This document shows, one piece after another, positions 41,210 to 50,672 of a stretch of DNA of 64,000 bases; positions within the stretch are counted from its first letter, which is position 1; every line of letters starts with the position of its first letter. A program made the position numbers and the translations under genes. The notes beneath the pieces were generated by a model that saw only the letters and a list, made by a program, of their open reading frames with translations, was not told the origin of the DNA and ran no database searches. The stretch is taken from the NCBI GenBank assembly GCA_036744005.1, contig DAINOJ010000001.1:1-64000 (forward strand). Direction: 5' to 3'. This DNA comes from CALCNS01 sp937897315. GTDB lineage: Bacteria; Bacillota; JAAYKD01.

Positions 41210-42153
41210 GATGAACTTCCTTCCTTAACAATCTTCCAAAAGGGTTGTTGAATCACAACATCCCAATGAATAGGGGCTTCATTGTTTCCGCCATATAAGC
41301 GATTATCACCAAACCCGAAGTGACAGGTTTCCAATATGCTTTCATCTACACCGATTAGGCCGGTTGGTATCATGTTGGAAAGACCGAATCCCAGTTCGAC
41401 AATGAGCCTACAATTCTCTTTCCAAGAGAAGAACTCCTTCGTTAGTATCTCTGCAAATGAATGTCCAGAGAATCCTTGTATCTGTCCATTTCTGATGTCA
41501 ATGCATAAAGGGTCCTGACAGCGTCCTAAAAGGTCTATTTGTTTAGGACCATATCGTAGTTCGCCTGCAGTCAAATCTACGGCAATTTGGCCTTCACCTA
41601 CTCCTTCCACAAGGGGGGTATACACTTCAGAAGGGGGGAGAAAAGCATGCCTTTGCTGAGGGGAACAGCAATAGGGCAACGCGGTAAACCCTCGCGTTAA
41701 AATAGTAAGATCCGTTCCGGCAGAATTTTGTATTCGGAGGGTTTTGTTAGCAGCTTGGGTTTTCAACGTGTGAATGAGGGTTTCAATTTCGGTTTTTTTG
41801 GTGAGGATGCCCTGCAAAAGGGATTCTCGCGAAATACTCAAGCGTACCATAATCGAGAAAGCGGACCAGTTTTTTGGACTGTCAAATGTGGATAGCAATC
41901 GATGAATTCCTGACATCCATGTCTCAACCGATAGTAAGACAATCAATAGATCCTCGGTTTCATGAGGAGGTAGATCAGAAGCAGAGAGAAGGGGAGTCTT
42001 TGAGATGTTTCGAAATTGAACCGTCTTCATGAAAGGGGAACAATCCTGTGCAATCTCGCTTGCCAAGGTTAATTGAGGGTCATCGGTCAGGATAGTGAGA
42101 TGGTGCCCCTTTGCTAGGGGGCACCATTGATGTAAGATTTCTGAGAAATTCAT
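41206..42153 (-). CDS. M29-like metallo-aminopeptidase family protein
   Basis: A 315-residue protein resembling the thermophilic aminopeptidase T (M29) group and its relatives (crenarchaeal leucyl aminopeptidase, NicX-like). Metal-ligand motifs occur in the second half: LIVELGFGLS (Glu), GVDESILETCHFGFGDN (Glu and His) and the terminal IHWDVV (H296, D298). The N-terminal 140 residues are shorter and more diverged than in M29 enzymes. Peptidase activity is likely but a dioxygenase-like role cannot be excluded. ATG 42153 follows TTAGGAGAACTTT. It lies 9 bases after the ABC gene and overlaps yfbR-like by 4 bases. Confidence 0.75.
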   Translation of the reverse strand: MNFSEILHQWCPLAKGHHLTILTDDPQLTLASEIAQDCSPFMKTVQFRNISKTPLLSASDLPPHETEDLLIVLLSVETWMSGIHRLLSTFDSPKNWSAFSIMVRLSISRESLLQGILTKKTEIETLIHTLKTQAANKTLRIQNSAGTDLTILTRGFTALPYCCSPQQRHAFLPPSEVYTPLVEGVGEGQIAVDLTAGELRYGPKQIDLLGRCQDPLCIDIRNGQIQGFSGHSFAEILTKEFFSWKENCRLIVELGFGLSNMIPTGLIGVDESILETCHFGFGDNRLYGGNNEAPIHWDVVIQQPFWKIVKEGSSS

Positions 42154-42162
42154 AAAGTTCTC

Positions 42163-44010
42163 CTAATTGCCAACCAAAATATCGGCAAGCATCTTTTCTT
42201 GTTGGGTATATTGAGTCTCGTAGAGGCGGCGATATAGTCCATGTGGATTCTGCAACAGTGTATCATGATTACCCATTTCCAGGATTCTTCCTTGGTCGAT
42301 AACCATGATCATATCCGCATTGCGAATGGTCGAAAGACGGTGAGCTATGATAAAGGAAGTACGATTTTTTAAAATTGTTTTCAAAGCATCCTGGATGAGC
42401 ATTTCGGTTTCGGTATCGATACTGGAGGTTGCTTCGTCCAATATCAAGATACGAGGGTTGGAGAGAATGGCGCGCGCAAAGGCAATGAGCTGCCGTTGAC
42501 CGGTAGATAATGTGTTACCTCGTTCTTCAGTGACGGAGTCATACATCTTTTCCAATTTGCGGATAAATTCATGTGCATTGGAGGCTTTGGCAGCCGCGAT
42601 TACGTCATCTAAGGGGGCTTCAAGCTTGCCATAACGAATGTTCTCGCCGATGGTTCCAGAGAAGATAAAGGAATCCTGTAAAACAATTCCGAGCTGGCTT
42701 CGTAAAGATTCCAAGGTTACTTTGCTGATGTCTTGTCCGTCAATGAGAACCTGACCGGCGGTGGGATCGTAGAATCTGGCGATTAAATTGATGATGGTAG
42801 ACTTGCCTGCTCCGGTGGGGCCAACCAAAGCAACAGTTGTCCCCGGTTCGATTTGAAAGGATACTTCATGCAATACAGGGCGATTGTTCTGATAAGCAAA
42901 GGACACTTGACGGAACTCCACACGACCTTGTATCTCATCTATGGGCAATGCATTTTCTGCGTCCGCTACCAAGGGCTTAAAGTCTAGAAATTCGAAGACC
43001 CGTTCTGCTGAAGCATTTGCCGATAGCAATTGACTGTAGAATCGAGAGATGGTTGAGAGAGGAGACCAAAATTTATTCTGATAGGTGTAGAAAGCGTAAA
43101 GCGTTCCGAAGCTCATGGTTCCTTCCATGATTCTTTTTGCGCCAAAGATGAAGACAAATGCGGTAGCTACGGAACAGGTGATGTCAACCATTGGCCATGC
43201 CATGATCTCTAAAAGAACCGCGTTCAGATAAGACTTTTTGTAACGATCGTTCAGTCTTTCGAACTTTTTGGTGTTAATTTTTTCTCTAGAGAACGCTTGT
43301 ATCACTTGCATACCGGTAATGCTTTCGTTGAGATGGGCTGTGATGGACGATCCTATCCGGCGATGCTTCATCCATAATCCTCGCAAAGGAACCTGTTCAA
43401 AGTACACGACGAGGGCGATAAAAGGAACCAAAGCCATAGAAATCAAAGCCAATTGAACATCGAGCAGTAACATCATTACGATGAGAACTACGAGCATCAA
43501 CCCTTGACTGAGAATATTGATCAAGCCACCATTGACCAAATCGGCGATGCGATTCACATCGGTGGTCAACCGAGCAATGATTTTTCCAACGGGCCGGCTG
43601 TCGTAAAAATTGAAGGATAGTTTCTGGATATGCCGGAACAGTTCACCTCTTAAATCGTAGAGCACCTTCTGTCCGGTTTCATTGATGAGTAGATTTTGAC
43701 GGCGATTGGAAAACCAGCTGACGAGTGATAACGCCAAATATAGCAAGGTCATCGTCAATAAATAGCTGAAGTTGAAATCCTTAATGCCAAAATCGATTGC
43801 ATTTCGCACGACGAGAGGCTCTAATACACTCATCAAAGTGCGTAAAGATACGAAGAAAGCAGCCAGAAATGCTAAGGAACGATAGGGGAGAATATATCGC
43901 ATCATTCTTCTTAGCAATTGGTAATCAAATGCCTTTTGCTCCGTATCTTGTTGCTCTTCTTCCACATCGAAAAGATTCTCTATGACAAGATTTTCTTGAT
44001 TATCGGACAT
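42163..44010 (-). CDS. ABC exporter half-transporter (second subunit)
   Basis: A 615-residue half-transporter with six membrane helices (about residues 55-330) and a nucleotide-binding domain (about 365-610): Walker A GPTGAGKST, Q-loop LQDSFIFSG, signature LSTGQRQLIAFA, Walker B ILILDEATSSID and an H-loop AHRLST. It follows another half-transporter and overlaps it by 11 bases, the arrangement of heterodimeric exporters such as BmrC/BmrD. Both subunits keep the catalytic Glu after Walker B. The ATG 44010 start (after GGAAGGAGGAGACGCTC) is preferred over a frame reaching 44088. Substrate is probably drugs or lipids. Confidence 0.92.
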   Translation of the reverse strand: MSDNQENLVIENLFDVEEEQQDTEQKAFDYQLLRRMMRYILPYRSLAFLAAFFVSLRTLMSVLEPLVVRNAIDFGIKDFNFSYLLTMTLLYLALSLVSWFSNRRQNLLINETGQKVLYDLRGELFRHIQKLSFNFYDSRPVGKIIARLTTDVNRIADLVNGGLINILSQGLMLVVLIVMMLLLDVQLALISMALVPFIALVVYFEQVPLRGLWMKHRRIGSSITAHLNESITGMQVIQAFSREKINTKKFERLNDRYKKSYLNAVLLEIMAWPMVDITCSVATAFVFIFGAKRIMEGTMSFGTLYAFYTYQNKFWSPLSTISRFYSQLLSANASAERVFEFLDFKPLVADAENALPIDEIQGRVEFRQVSFAYQNNRPVLHEVSFQIEPGTTVALVGPTGAGKSTIINLIARFYDPTAGQVLIDGQDISKVTLESLRSQLGIVLQDSFIFSGTIGENIRYGKLEAPLDDVIAAAKASNAHEFIRKLEKMYDSVTEERGNTLSTGQRQLIAFARAILSNPRILILDEATSSIDTETEMLIQDALKTILKNRTSFIIAHRLSTIRNADMIMVIDQGRILEMGNHDTLLQNPHGLYRRLYETQYTQQEKMLADILVGN

Positions 44011-45772
44011 GAGCGTCTCCTCCTTCCGGTGGTTTTTGAGTGACGCGTTTACTGATTTGTTGTTCAAATAAACGTTTATATATGCCATCGCGGTTCAATA
44101 ACTCTGTGTGACTCCCGCTTTCGGCGATGGTGCCCCCTTCCAAGATCACTACTCGATCGGCGTTTTGAATCGTAGATAGTCTTTTGGCGATGATTAAAGT
44201 AGTGCGGTCTTTCATGACCGACTCAAGGGCAGTTTGAATTTTTTCTTCTGTTTCAATATCTACACTGGAAGTGGCTTCGTCAAGAACCAGTATTTTTGGG
44301 TTGAGCAAAACAGCTCTGGCCAAAGCCACTCTTTGTTTTTGACCTCCTGACAAACCAATTCCTCGTTCACCAACCATGGTGTGATAACCATGCGGAAGAG
44401 AATCCACAAATTCTGAGACTTGGCTGACCGAGGCGGCATGCTTAACCGCTTCTACAGTGGCCTTGGGTGAACCAAAAGCGATATTATCACCAATTGAAGT
44501 GGAGAATAAGAACGTTTCTTGTAACACCATTCCAATATTTTGCCGAAGATCCTCTAAGCGATACTCACGAATGTCCACTCCATCCAGTAAAATACGTCCG
44601 GAAGTGACTTCATGAAAACGGGGTATGAGGTTCATTAAGGTTGTTTTACCGGAACCGGTTCCGCCGACGATTGCCACGCGTTCTCCCGGTTTGATATCCA
44701 AGTTGATTTGATGTAATACGGCATTGTCAGGGTCGTCATCAAAACGAAAAGAAACATTTTCAAAGGTTAAGTGACCCTGAATCTCTTTGATTTCACTGGG
44801 ATTCACTGGGTCCGTAATCTTGATCTCCATGTCCATAATATCAAATACACGCGGTGCCGCCGCCAAAGCCCGACCCAACATGTTAATGAGGAAGCCCAAC
44901 ATTCGTATTGGCCACATGAACTCCCAAAGGTACATATTGAACGATAGCAGATCACCCATGGTGATCCGACCCGCCTGATACTCCAATCCTCCAAAAAAGA
45001 GAAATAACATGATACCCATGGCGGAGGTCAGTTCCATGAGGGGATTATAACGAGCCTCCAATTGTGCTCGGTCCATGTTCTTTTCCTGATACGTGTTGTT
45101 TTGCACATCGAATTTACGGATTTCGTGACCTTCACGAGCGAATGCTTTCACCACCCGAACACCGGAGATGTTCTCTTGTAAGGCAGATGTCAAGGTGTCC
45201 ATTTGATTTCGAACGGCTTCCCATGCGGGGCGCACTACTTTGTTGAAACGATAGATTAAGAAAAATAGAATCGGTAGTGTAATCAGTGTTTTTGCTGCCA
45301 AAGTAGGACTCAGATAGATCAGAAACCCCGTCGTTCCCGCCAGAGTGACGATGTTGGAACTTAATTCGAGGAAAGACCAGCAAATAAACTGTTGGACAAT
45401 GTCGACATCTTCTGTCATCTTGGACAGAACAGAGCCGGTCTGAGTTTTAGCAAACCATGAGATTGGGAGTTGTTGCAACTTATTGTGGATATTTTCTCTT
45501 AACGTTTGAGCAATCTTCTGACCAACGGTCTCCGAACCATACCATTGAACAAACGCTAATGCTCCACGTATGGTCCATACTCCTACGTACAAGAAGAGCA
45601 AGCGTTTAATATGAGAGAAATCTCCGGAGGGAATCCCCTCATCAATGAGTTCTCTAATCAATAAGGGGGGATACAGCTTCAATAGATTTCCTACTACCAA
45701 AGCGGAAATCACAATAATATATAAAAACCAATAGGGCTTCAGCAGACTTAGAATTTTTGTAAAATTACGCAA
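44000..45772 (-). CDS. ABC exporter half-transporter (first subunit)
   Basis: A 590-residue half-transporter with six membrane helices (first helix YWFLYIIVISALVVGNLL near residues 13-32) and a nucleotide-binding domain with Walker A GGTGSGKTT, Q-loop LQETFLFST, signature LSGGQKQRVALARA and Walker B ILVLDEATSSVD. The signature is canonical here and modified (LSTGQ) in its partner, the usual asymmetry of heterodimeric exporters. The start is TTG 45772 with AAAGGAG about eight bases upstream; no ATG lies near. It is coupled to the partner by an 11-base overlap and follows a GNAT gene by 26 bases. Confidence 0.92.
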   Translation of the reverse strand: MRNFTKILSLLKPYWFLYIIVISALVVGNLLKLYPPLLIRELIDEGIPSGDFSHIKRLLFLYVGVWTIRGALAFVQWYGSETVGQKIAQTLRENIHNKLQQLPISWFAKTQTGSVLSKMTEDVDIVQQFICWSFLELSSNIVTLAGTTGFLIYLSPTLAAKTLITLPILFFLIYRFNKVVRPAWEAVRNQMDTLTSALQENISGVRVVKAFAREGHEIRKFDVQNNTYQEKNMDRAQLEARYNPLMELTSAMGIMLFLFFGGLEYQAGRITMGDLLSFNMYLWEFMWPIRMLGFLINMLGRALAAAPRVFDIMDMEIKITDPVNPSEIKEIQGHLTFENVSFRFDDDPDNAVLHQINLDIKPGERVAIVGGTGSGKTTLMNLIPRFHEVTSGRILLDGVDIREYRLEDLRQNIGMVLQETFLFSTSIGDNIAFGSPKATVEAVKHAASVSQVSEFVDSLPHGYHTMVGERGIGLSGGQKQRVALARAVLLNPKILVLDEATSSVDIETEEKIQTALESVMKDRTTLIIAKRLSTIQNADRVVILEGGTIAESGSHTELLNRDGIYKRLFEQQISKRVTQKPPEGGDAHVR

Positions 45773-45798
45773 AACGGAGCTCCTTTCTACAATAGGTT

Positions 45799-46383
45799 CT
45801 ACGCGTTTCGGGGATGTTCGTGGATGAGCCTTTTGAGTTGCTCTTTCGCTTTCTGATAATCCGCTTCAAGCATAGCAAACACCTTCTCATCGTTGAAGGT
45901 GCCTCGAATCCATCTGGCTTCTCGCATGTGGCCCTCTTGGACCATACCGACGGATTGAGCCAGGGAAACACTACCTACGTTTTCGGCATTGATAAATGCC
46001 ATTAGTTTATGAATATGTAACTCTTCAAAGGCATAAATGAGGATGGCAGCCACAGCTTCCTTGCCGTAACCTTGTCTCCAGTACGTGGGTTGAAGGGAGT
46101 AACCGAGTTCCCATTCACCTACTGCAGGCCAGTTACAAGTCAATTGCACTTGCCCAATCGCTTGACTCTGATGTCGGATAATAAAGCGAATGGCTCCATC
46201 ACTAGGTAGCTTTTTCGCTTCTTCCAAATAGAAGAAAAATTGTTTTTCAACCCGATCACGAGTAGGATATTCCGACTCGTAACGAAACAGACGTACATCG
46301 TCATAAAGCGTACGTATAAAGTCAGCATCTTGCTCTGTCATCGCTGAGAGAGCAAGTCGACTGGTTTGTAAGAATACATTCAT
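45799..46383 (-). CDS. RimJ/RimL-type GNAT acetyltransferase
   Basis: A 194-residue acetyltransferase: TSRLALSAMTEQDADFIRTLYDD opens the RimJ/RimL-like fold, GELGYSL... region and QPTYWRQGYGKEAVAAIL is the acetyl-CoA loop, and NAENVGSVSLAQSVGM is the typical helix. Substrates of this group include ribosomal protein N-termini and small amines; neither can be assigned here. ATG 46383 has AAAGGATTATC-like upstream sequence. It lies 11 bases after the SpoU gene in the HAD-to-YfbR-like run. Confidence 0.85.
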   Translation of the reverse strand: MNVFLQTSRLALSAMTEQDADFIRTLYDDVRLFRYESEYPTRDRVEKQFFFYLEEAKKLPSDGAIRFIIRHQSQAIGQVQLTCNWPAVGEWELGYSLQPTYWRQGYGKEAVAAILIYAFEELHIHKLMAFINAENVGSVSLAQSVGMVQEGHMREARWIRGTFNDEKVFAMLEADYQKAKEQLKRLIHEHPRNA

Positions 46384-46394
46384 GATAATCCTTT

Positions 46395-47141
46395 CTACGA
46401 TTCTTCGTCCAGTTCATGAGGACGAACCGTATTGGCGTGATATAAGCCAATCGATACCGCAATGGATAAATTGAGAGAATCGATATGAGAGCTGTGGGGG
46501 ATGATGAGAGGGGTACCCATTTTCTCGAATTCTGCATCCAATCCACTGGCTTCGTTACCAAAGATGAAAGCCGGTGGAGCGTCTTTCGGCCATTGGAATT
46601 GATGGAGTGGTATGGAACCGGTCAGCATAAACGGATAACAGATATGATGTTCGTATTGTGCTCGATAGGAATGAAAACTTTCGAATCGTTGTACACGCAA
46701 GGAGAAGCATGCACCCATCGAACCTCTAACGACTTTCGGGTCAAAAATATCGGCTGCCGGTTGGATAATGGCCACATCCAGGAAGCCAAATCCAAGAGCA
46801 GAGCGTAGGATGCTTCCGAGGTTCCCCATATCCGAAGGATTCACCAAAACCAAATGTCCTTGATTGGGGTCAAGAGGGTGTTCTTCTTTACGACATTTGG
46901 CGATGACATAACAATTCTCCTTGGGGCTCAATCGCCGAAAAGGTTTCTCATGAACACTCCAGGATACCCCTAATTGCTGACAAAGTTGACGGAGTTTGAT
47001 TCCCGACGCGTTATCCGCGAAGCTTGGATGCAGAAGAACGTGCTCCGCTAAGTCTGGACGAATTTGAAGTAGTTCAAATACAGGAAAGGCACCCAAAGCA
47101 TACGTATAGGAGGTGTCTTTCTTATAAGGAGAGTATTCCAT
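46395..47141 (-). CDS. TrmH/SpoU family RNA 2'-O-methyltransferase
   Basis: A 248-residue SPOUT methyltransferase: motif 1 NPSDMGNLGSILRSALGFG with the catalytic Arg, motif 2 FIFGNEASGL and motif 3 IPHSSHIDSLNLSIAVSIGLYH are all present and form the knotted SAM site. The N-terminal 80 residues are a diverged substrate-binding domain. Likely target is rRNA or tRNA ribose, with the exact nucleotide unknown. Start ATG 47141 follows AGAAGGAGTGAGAAC. It lies 4 bases after the HAD gene. Confidence 0.9.
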   Translation of the reverse strand: MEYSPYKKDTSYTYALGAFPVFELLQIRPDLAEHVLLHPSFADNASGIKLRQLCQQLGVSWSVHEKPFRRLSPKENCYVIAKCRKEEHPLDPNQGHLVLVNPSDMGNLGSILRSALGFGFLDVAIIQPAADIFDPKVVRGSMGACFSLRVQRFESFHSYRAQYEHHICYPFMLTGSIPLHQFQWPKDAPPAFIFGNEASGLDAEFEKMGTPLIIPHSSHIDSLNLSIAVSIGLYHANTVRPHELDEES

Positions 47142-47145
47142 GTTC

Positions 47146-47976
47146 TCACTCCTTCTGAAGTATAAATCGGTTCAATGCATCGGCAACCCCGTCATCTTCA
47201 TTGGATTTGCCAACAAAATCGGCTGATTGTTTGGCTAAGTCTTGACCATTCCCCATACATACGGAGAAGCCGGCAACTTGAAACATATCGATGTCGTTAC
47301 CCCCATCGCCAATGACCATGACATCCTTTGTCTGAATACCATAATATTCTGCCAACCAATGAATGGCAAATCCTTTATGAATACCTTTTGGACCGATTTC
47401 GAGAATATGTGGGTAACTGCGAGTCACCTGAATCGTAGCGATGTCATTTGTGAGGTTTTGCATGACCTCTGTGATGCGAGCTTCGTCATCCTGGTAAATC
47501 AGTTTATATATCGGACCCAATGCACTCATGGCTTGTGTTTCAAGCCAGCGGCTGAGTGGTCCTACCACTTGTACTGGCATACGATGAAAGTTTCGATAAC
47601 GGTCTGCAATGACAGATTCGGAATCTGCAATAAAGATGTCGTCCACAGCCGCATTGACCATTCCCCCATGAAGCTCCAAGAGCTTACAAGTCACTATACT
47701 ATCCATAGGGGAGAGCGGTGCTTCAAATAAGGTACGATGTGTTAAACCGGTTCGGATGAGCCCCCCTTGATAGGTAACAACCGGAACGTCGATCCCTAAC
47801 ATTTCGGCAAATCGAGTGGTTGCAGCATACATTCTTCCGGTCACTAGGCTAATCTGAATCCCCAGTTCCCGCACTTTATGCAAAATACGTAAGTTCACTG
47901 GGCTGATTTCCTTTTTATGGTTTAGTAAAGTATCGTCTAAATCGATGGCGACAAGGCGAATATTGTTGTTTTTCAT
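47146..47976 (-). CDS. Cof-type HAD phosphatase
   Basis: A 276-residue HAD hydrolase of the Cof/YbjI group with a C2 cap. Motif I is IDLDDTLLNHKKEIS, motif II is the SLVTGRMYAAT stretch, the motif III Lys is in GIHKGFAIHWLAEYYGI and motif IV is VIGDGGNDIDMFQVAGFSVCMGNG. Expected substrates are sugar phosphates or cofactors such as FMN or PLP. It heads the minus-strand run down to the yfbR-like gene. A -10 TATAAT (complement of 48012-48017) lies upstream with no good -35. Confidence 0.92.
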   Translation of the reverse strand: MKNNNIRLVAIDLDDTLLNHKKEISPVNLRILHKVRELGIQISLVTGRMYAATTRFAEMLGIDVPVVTYQGGLIRTGLTHRTLFEAPLSPMDSIVTCKLLELHGGMVNAAVDDIFIADSESVIADRYRNFHRMPVQVVGPLSRWLETQAMSALGPIYKLIYQDDEARITEVMQNLTNDIATIQVTRSYPHILEIGPKGIHKGFAIHWLAEYYGIQTKDVMVIGDGGNDIDMFQVAGFSVCMGNGQDLAKQSADFVGKSNEDDGVADALNRFILQKE

Positions 47977-48061
47977 AAGATCCCAGCTTTCGGAAATTTA
48001 TCACGTACTTCATTATATTAATGTCTTTTTCCTTCTAATTCCAGTTACAAGTTAGTTACAA

Positions 48062-48090
48062 AAAAGCTGCCCTTAGGCAGCTTTTGTCAT
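48062..48090. terminator. Terminator of the DUF2207 gene
   Basis: Stem AAAAGCTGCC (48062-48071), CTTA loop and GGCAGCTTTT (48076-48085). On the minus strand it lies just after the DUF2207 stop and is followed by a T-run; it can also act on the plus strand. Confidence 0.85.
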
Positions 48091-48104
48091 ATGTTTGTTA
48101 CCCA

Positions 48105-49991
48105 TTACCATCCACCACCACCGCCACCACCGGACCCACCTCCACTAAATCCACCGCCACTGCTTCCGCCGCCACGTTGACTAGGCATAGCGGTCATAGA
48201 AGCACTCATAGTGGACATACTACTGCTGAGGGAACGATAGAAGAGCCACGAGTTAAAGTTGGCGTCTGGTCGGCTGCTGACATACCAAGCAGGTGGGGTC
48301 AAGGCGAAATGTTCAAATTTCTTAGCCCACCGTTCAGATACGCCCAGAACCATCGCATAGGGGAGAATATTGTAAAAATACTCAGGATTTTGCTCAGATA
48401 GCATTTCGATTCGATCCTGTTCTGCTTCGAGTAGAAATTGTCTGAATCCCATGAGCTGTTCCATATATTTGTGGCCTAAAGCGGTACGTTGATCGGCTCG
48501 AAACGTGAGGTAGATGAGAACCAAGGATGCGAGGTATCCTAAGAAGCCCGAAAGTAACACATTTTCCATGGATCCAATGATGGCAAATCCTACCAGCAAG
48601 GCGGCTTGTAACAAGCCAACCATGAAGAAGGCGATTTTCATACTCCAGCCACTGCCTCTTTGTACTTTACCCAGTAAAAAGAAAGCCCCAAAACTCACCA
48701 GCAATGAGGTAGGATAAATGACCATGGTAATACCCAGAACATCCAGCAAGGGTTCGGGGAAGAAGGCATAGGTTAAGGCAAAATGTGAAGCAAAACTGAT
48801 GAGGATAGCCAAAAGGATTAAACCTGCTTTGACAAAAGGAACCCATCGGCCAAAGATTCGATTCTCATTTCTGTGCGTAAACCCGTACAATAACAGTTTT
48901 CGAGTCGATTCCATGGTCTTGTAAAAGTGATTCTTGAGCTGGTCGTCCGATACACTGTCACCATTCCCATATATTCGGAACAAATCCTGAAACATTTTCT
49001 TTTCATAGGGTTTTGCTGAATCCGGTAAATCGGCGAGTCGGTGAAAGACAAATCCAGGTTTCGAAGCAAAGAATCCTTGTAAAGCTTTCTCCTCGATCCG
49101 CAAATACCCCTGAGAGGCCCAATAAATGATTAATGATAACAGATCTTCGTTATCCACCTGATTATCAAAGATGTATCCTAAGTCCGCAGAAGTCAATCCG
49201 GAGGGTGCATAGAACTCCACCGTTGGAATAAAAGGTTGATTTCTTCCCCATTTCTGCCAGAGGGCAAAACCAAGAAGCAGTAAGGATAGATAGAGTGGAG
49301 GGCCGAAGGTTCTCAACATCCCGGCGTAATCTTTCGGTATCGGCATTGCAGAAAAATAACCTTCGGGTAGGGGGATTGCGATGGTCAAGCCTTCGTAAGG
49401 GCCTAACCTTCGTGTCATAAAACCGGCAATGTGTTGGCCATCCACTGAGAATTGAACCTGATCTTTTTCTTGACTAAACGTTAGGCCATAAGTCATCGAT
49501 ACGTTAGTTGAATCAAATGGATGTGGCATGTGAATCTCGAATCGAACTTCATTGATATTGGTATTCCAACCGTTACCAATGAGATTGTAATACAACTCAT
49601 CCATGGTATCTAGGCCATCATGCCCTAAATGAAATTGATAGGTTAATTGGTATCGTTCTTTTTGTGCTGCCCATTTGTTGGCATCCCCGATACGGATTTT
49701 TAGAAAACCGCCTTCACGGGTTGTCGTGTAAGGATGCGAACTTAGCATTTGAATATGGCTAATCGTTCCCCATGTGTTAAAATGCGTTTGGAGCGGAATG
49801 GTACGATAGATGCCGTGTAACTGTTGTGTAAACTCAACATCAATGGTTTCGGTCAAAATTACACTGTGGTCATCCTGAACATCCATGCGAACCTCGTAAA
49901 GAAGAATGTCAAATCCTTCCTTCGCTTGTGCTCCTGTGAAACAAAACAACAGGAGGAAGAAAAGGATGACGAGAACTCGACGTACTTTCAT
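48105..49991 (-). CDS. DUF2207 membrane protein with Gly-rich tail
   Basis: A 628-residue protein: signal or anchor sequence (VRRVLVILFFLLLFCFTGAQA, about 4-24), an extracytoplasmic DUF2207 beta domain (about 25-230), a membrane helix near 245 (PPLYLSLLLLGFALW), a cytoplasmic wing domain and further helices around 390-500, and a C-terminal tail of Gly and Ser ending in W (about the last 25 residues, SGGGFSGGG-type repeats). DUF2207 proteins of this form are widespread but uncharacterised. It lies 28 bases downstream of lemA on the same strand, a common pairing. The Gly-rich end may be flexible or interact with LemA. Confidence 0.9.
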   Translation of the reverse strand: MKVRRVLVILFFLLLFCFTGAQAKEGFDILLYEVRMDVQDDHSVILTETIDVEFTQQLHGIYRTIPLQTHFNTWGTISHIQMLSSHPYTTTREGGFLKIRIGDANKWAAQKERYQLTYQFHLGHDGLDTMDELYYNLIGNGWNTNINEVRFEIHMPHPFDSTNVSMTYGLTFSQEKDQVQFSVDGQHIAGFMTRRLGPYEGLTIAIPLPEGYFSAMPIPKDYAGMLRTFGPPLYLSLLLLGFALWQKWGRNQPFIPTVEFYAPSGLTSADLGYIFDNQVDNEDLLSLIIYWASQGYLRIEEKALQGFFASKPGFVFHRLADLPDSAKPYEKKMFQDLFRIYGNGDSVSDDQLKNHFYKTMESTRKLLLYGFTHRNENRIFGRWVPFVKAGLILLAILISFASHFALTYAFFPEPLLDVLGITMVIYPTSLLVSFGAFFLLGKVQRGSGWSMKIAFFMVGLLQAALLVGFAIIGSMENVLLSGFLGYLASLVLIYLTFRADQRTALGHKYMEQLMGFRQFLLEAEQDRIEMLSEQNPEYFYNILPYAMVLGVSERWAKKFEHFALTPPAWYVSSRPDANFNSWLFYRSLSSSMSTMSASMTAMPSQRGGGSSGGGFSGGGSGGGGGGGW

Positions 49992-50019
49992 AAGTCCTCC
50001 TTGTTTGTCTTTGCAGAGG

Positions 50020-50565
50020 TTAGAACTTGACCGAAATTGGGTCTCGATCTTGAGGATCTACCACGAAATACTCATATGGTGTGAGGTTCATAATCCCTGC
50101 TACAATACTACCGGGGAACATTGCAATTTTGCTGTTGTAGCTTTTTACGACAGCATTAAAGTATTTGCGCGACTGTGTGATATCGGTTTCAATGGACATT
50201 AGCTGATCCGATAATTGCCTGAAACCGGCATCTGCTTTCAATTGGGGATAATTCTCGGATAAGGCAAATATGGATTTTAAGCTGCCACTGATTGCCGCTT
50301 CTTGGGTCTGGCGTTCTTCTCGTCCTTGAGCTCCTAAAGCAGCATTTCTTGCTTTCATCACTTGTTCAAGCGTCTCTTTTTCGTGATTTGCATACCCTTT
50401 GACGGTTTCCACTAAATTCGGGATTAGATCAGAGCGTTTCTTCAAATACACATCCATGGTCGCTTCGGCTTCTTCCAACTTATTCTTTGTCCCGATAAAT
50501 CCATTATAAGTGGAGATGCCTAAGAAAACCAAAATCAACGAGATTCCTCCAATAACATATTGCAC
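50020..50565 (-). CDS. LemA family protein
   Basis: A 181-residue LemA protein: one N-terminal helix (VIGGISLILVFLGISTYN, about 3-21) then an all-helical domain with AEATMDVYLKKRSDLIPNLVETVKGYANHE and LKADAGFRQLSDQLMSIETDITQSRKYFNAVV, both family hallmarks. Its function in bacteria is not settled. Start is GTG 50565 with AAAGGGAGGTATCTTT upstream. The DUF2207 gene follows, so a shared membrane function is likely. It lies directly after the pur-operon terminator with no clear promoter visible; a weak A/T-rich stretch precedes it. Confidence 0.9.
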   Translation of the reverse strand: MQYVIGGISLILVFLGISTYNGFIGTKNKLEEAEATMDVYLKKRSDLIPNLVETVKGYANHEKETLEQVMKARNAALGAQGREERQTQEAAISGSLKSIFALSENYPQLKADAGFRQLSDQLMSIETDITQSRKYFNAVVKSYNSKIAMFPGSIVAGIMNLTPYEYFVVDPQDRDPISVKF

Positions 50566-50638
50566 AAAGATACCTCCCTTTTATTTGTTTTTTATTCTTT
50601 TCTGGACTGCAAATGCAATCTCCTTCTTTATCACTAAA

Positions 50639-50667
50639 AAAACCCTTGCTCGTTGGAGCAAGGGTTT
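50639..50667 (-). terminator. Terminator at the end of the purine operon
   Basis: Stem AAACCCTTGCTC (50640-50651), GTTG loop and GAGCAAGGGTTT (50656-50667). On the minus strand it is followed by a T-run and lies immediately after the flavin reductase gene. Confidence 0.88.
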
Positions 50668-50672
50668 CGTTT

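Noticed and set aside
47242..47730. A 162-codon plus-strand frame over the Cof-type HAD gene
   Set aside because: It is fully contained in the real gene, which has all HAD motifs on the other strand; it has no family match.
48084..48401. A Thr/Ser-rich 105-codon plus-strand frame
   Set aside because: It is the complement of the Gly-rich tail of the DUF2207 protein; low-complexity composition explains its openness.
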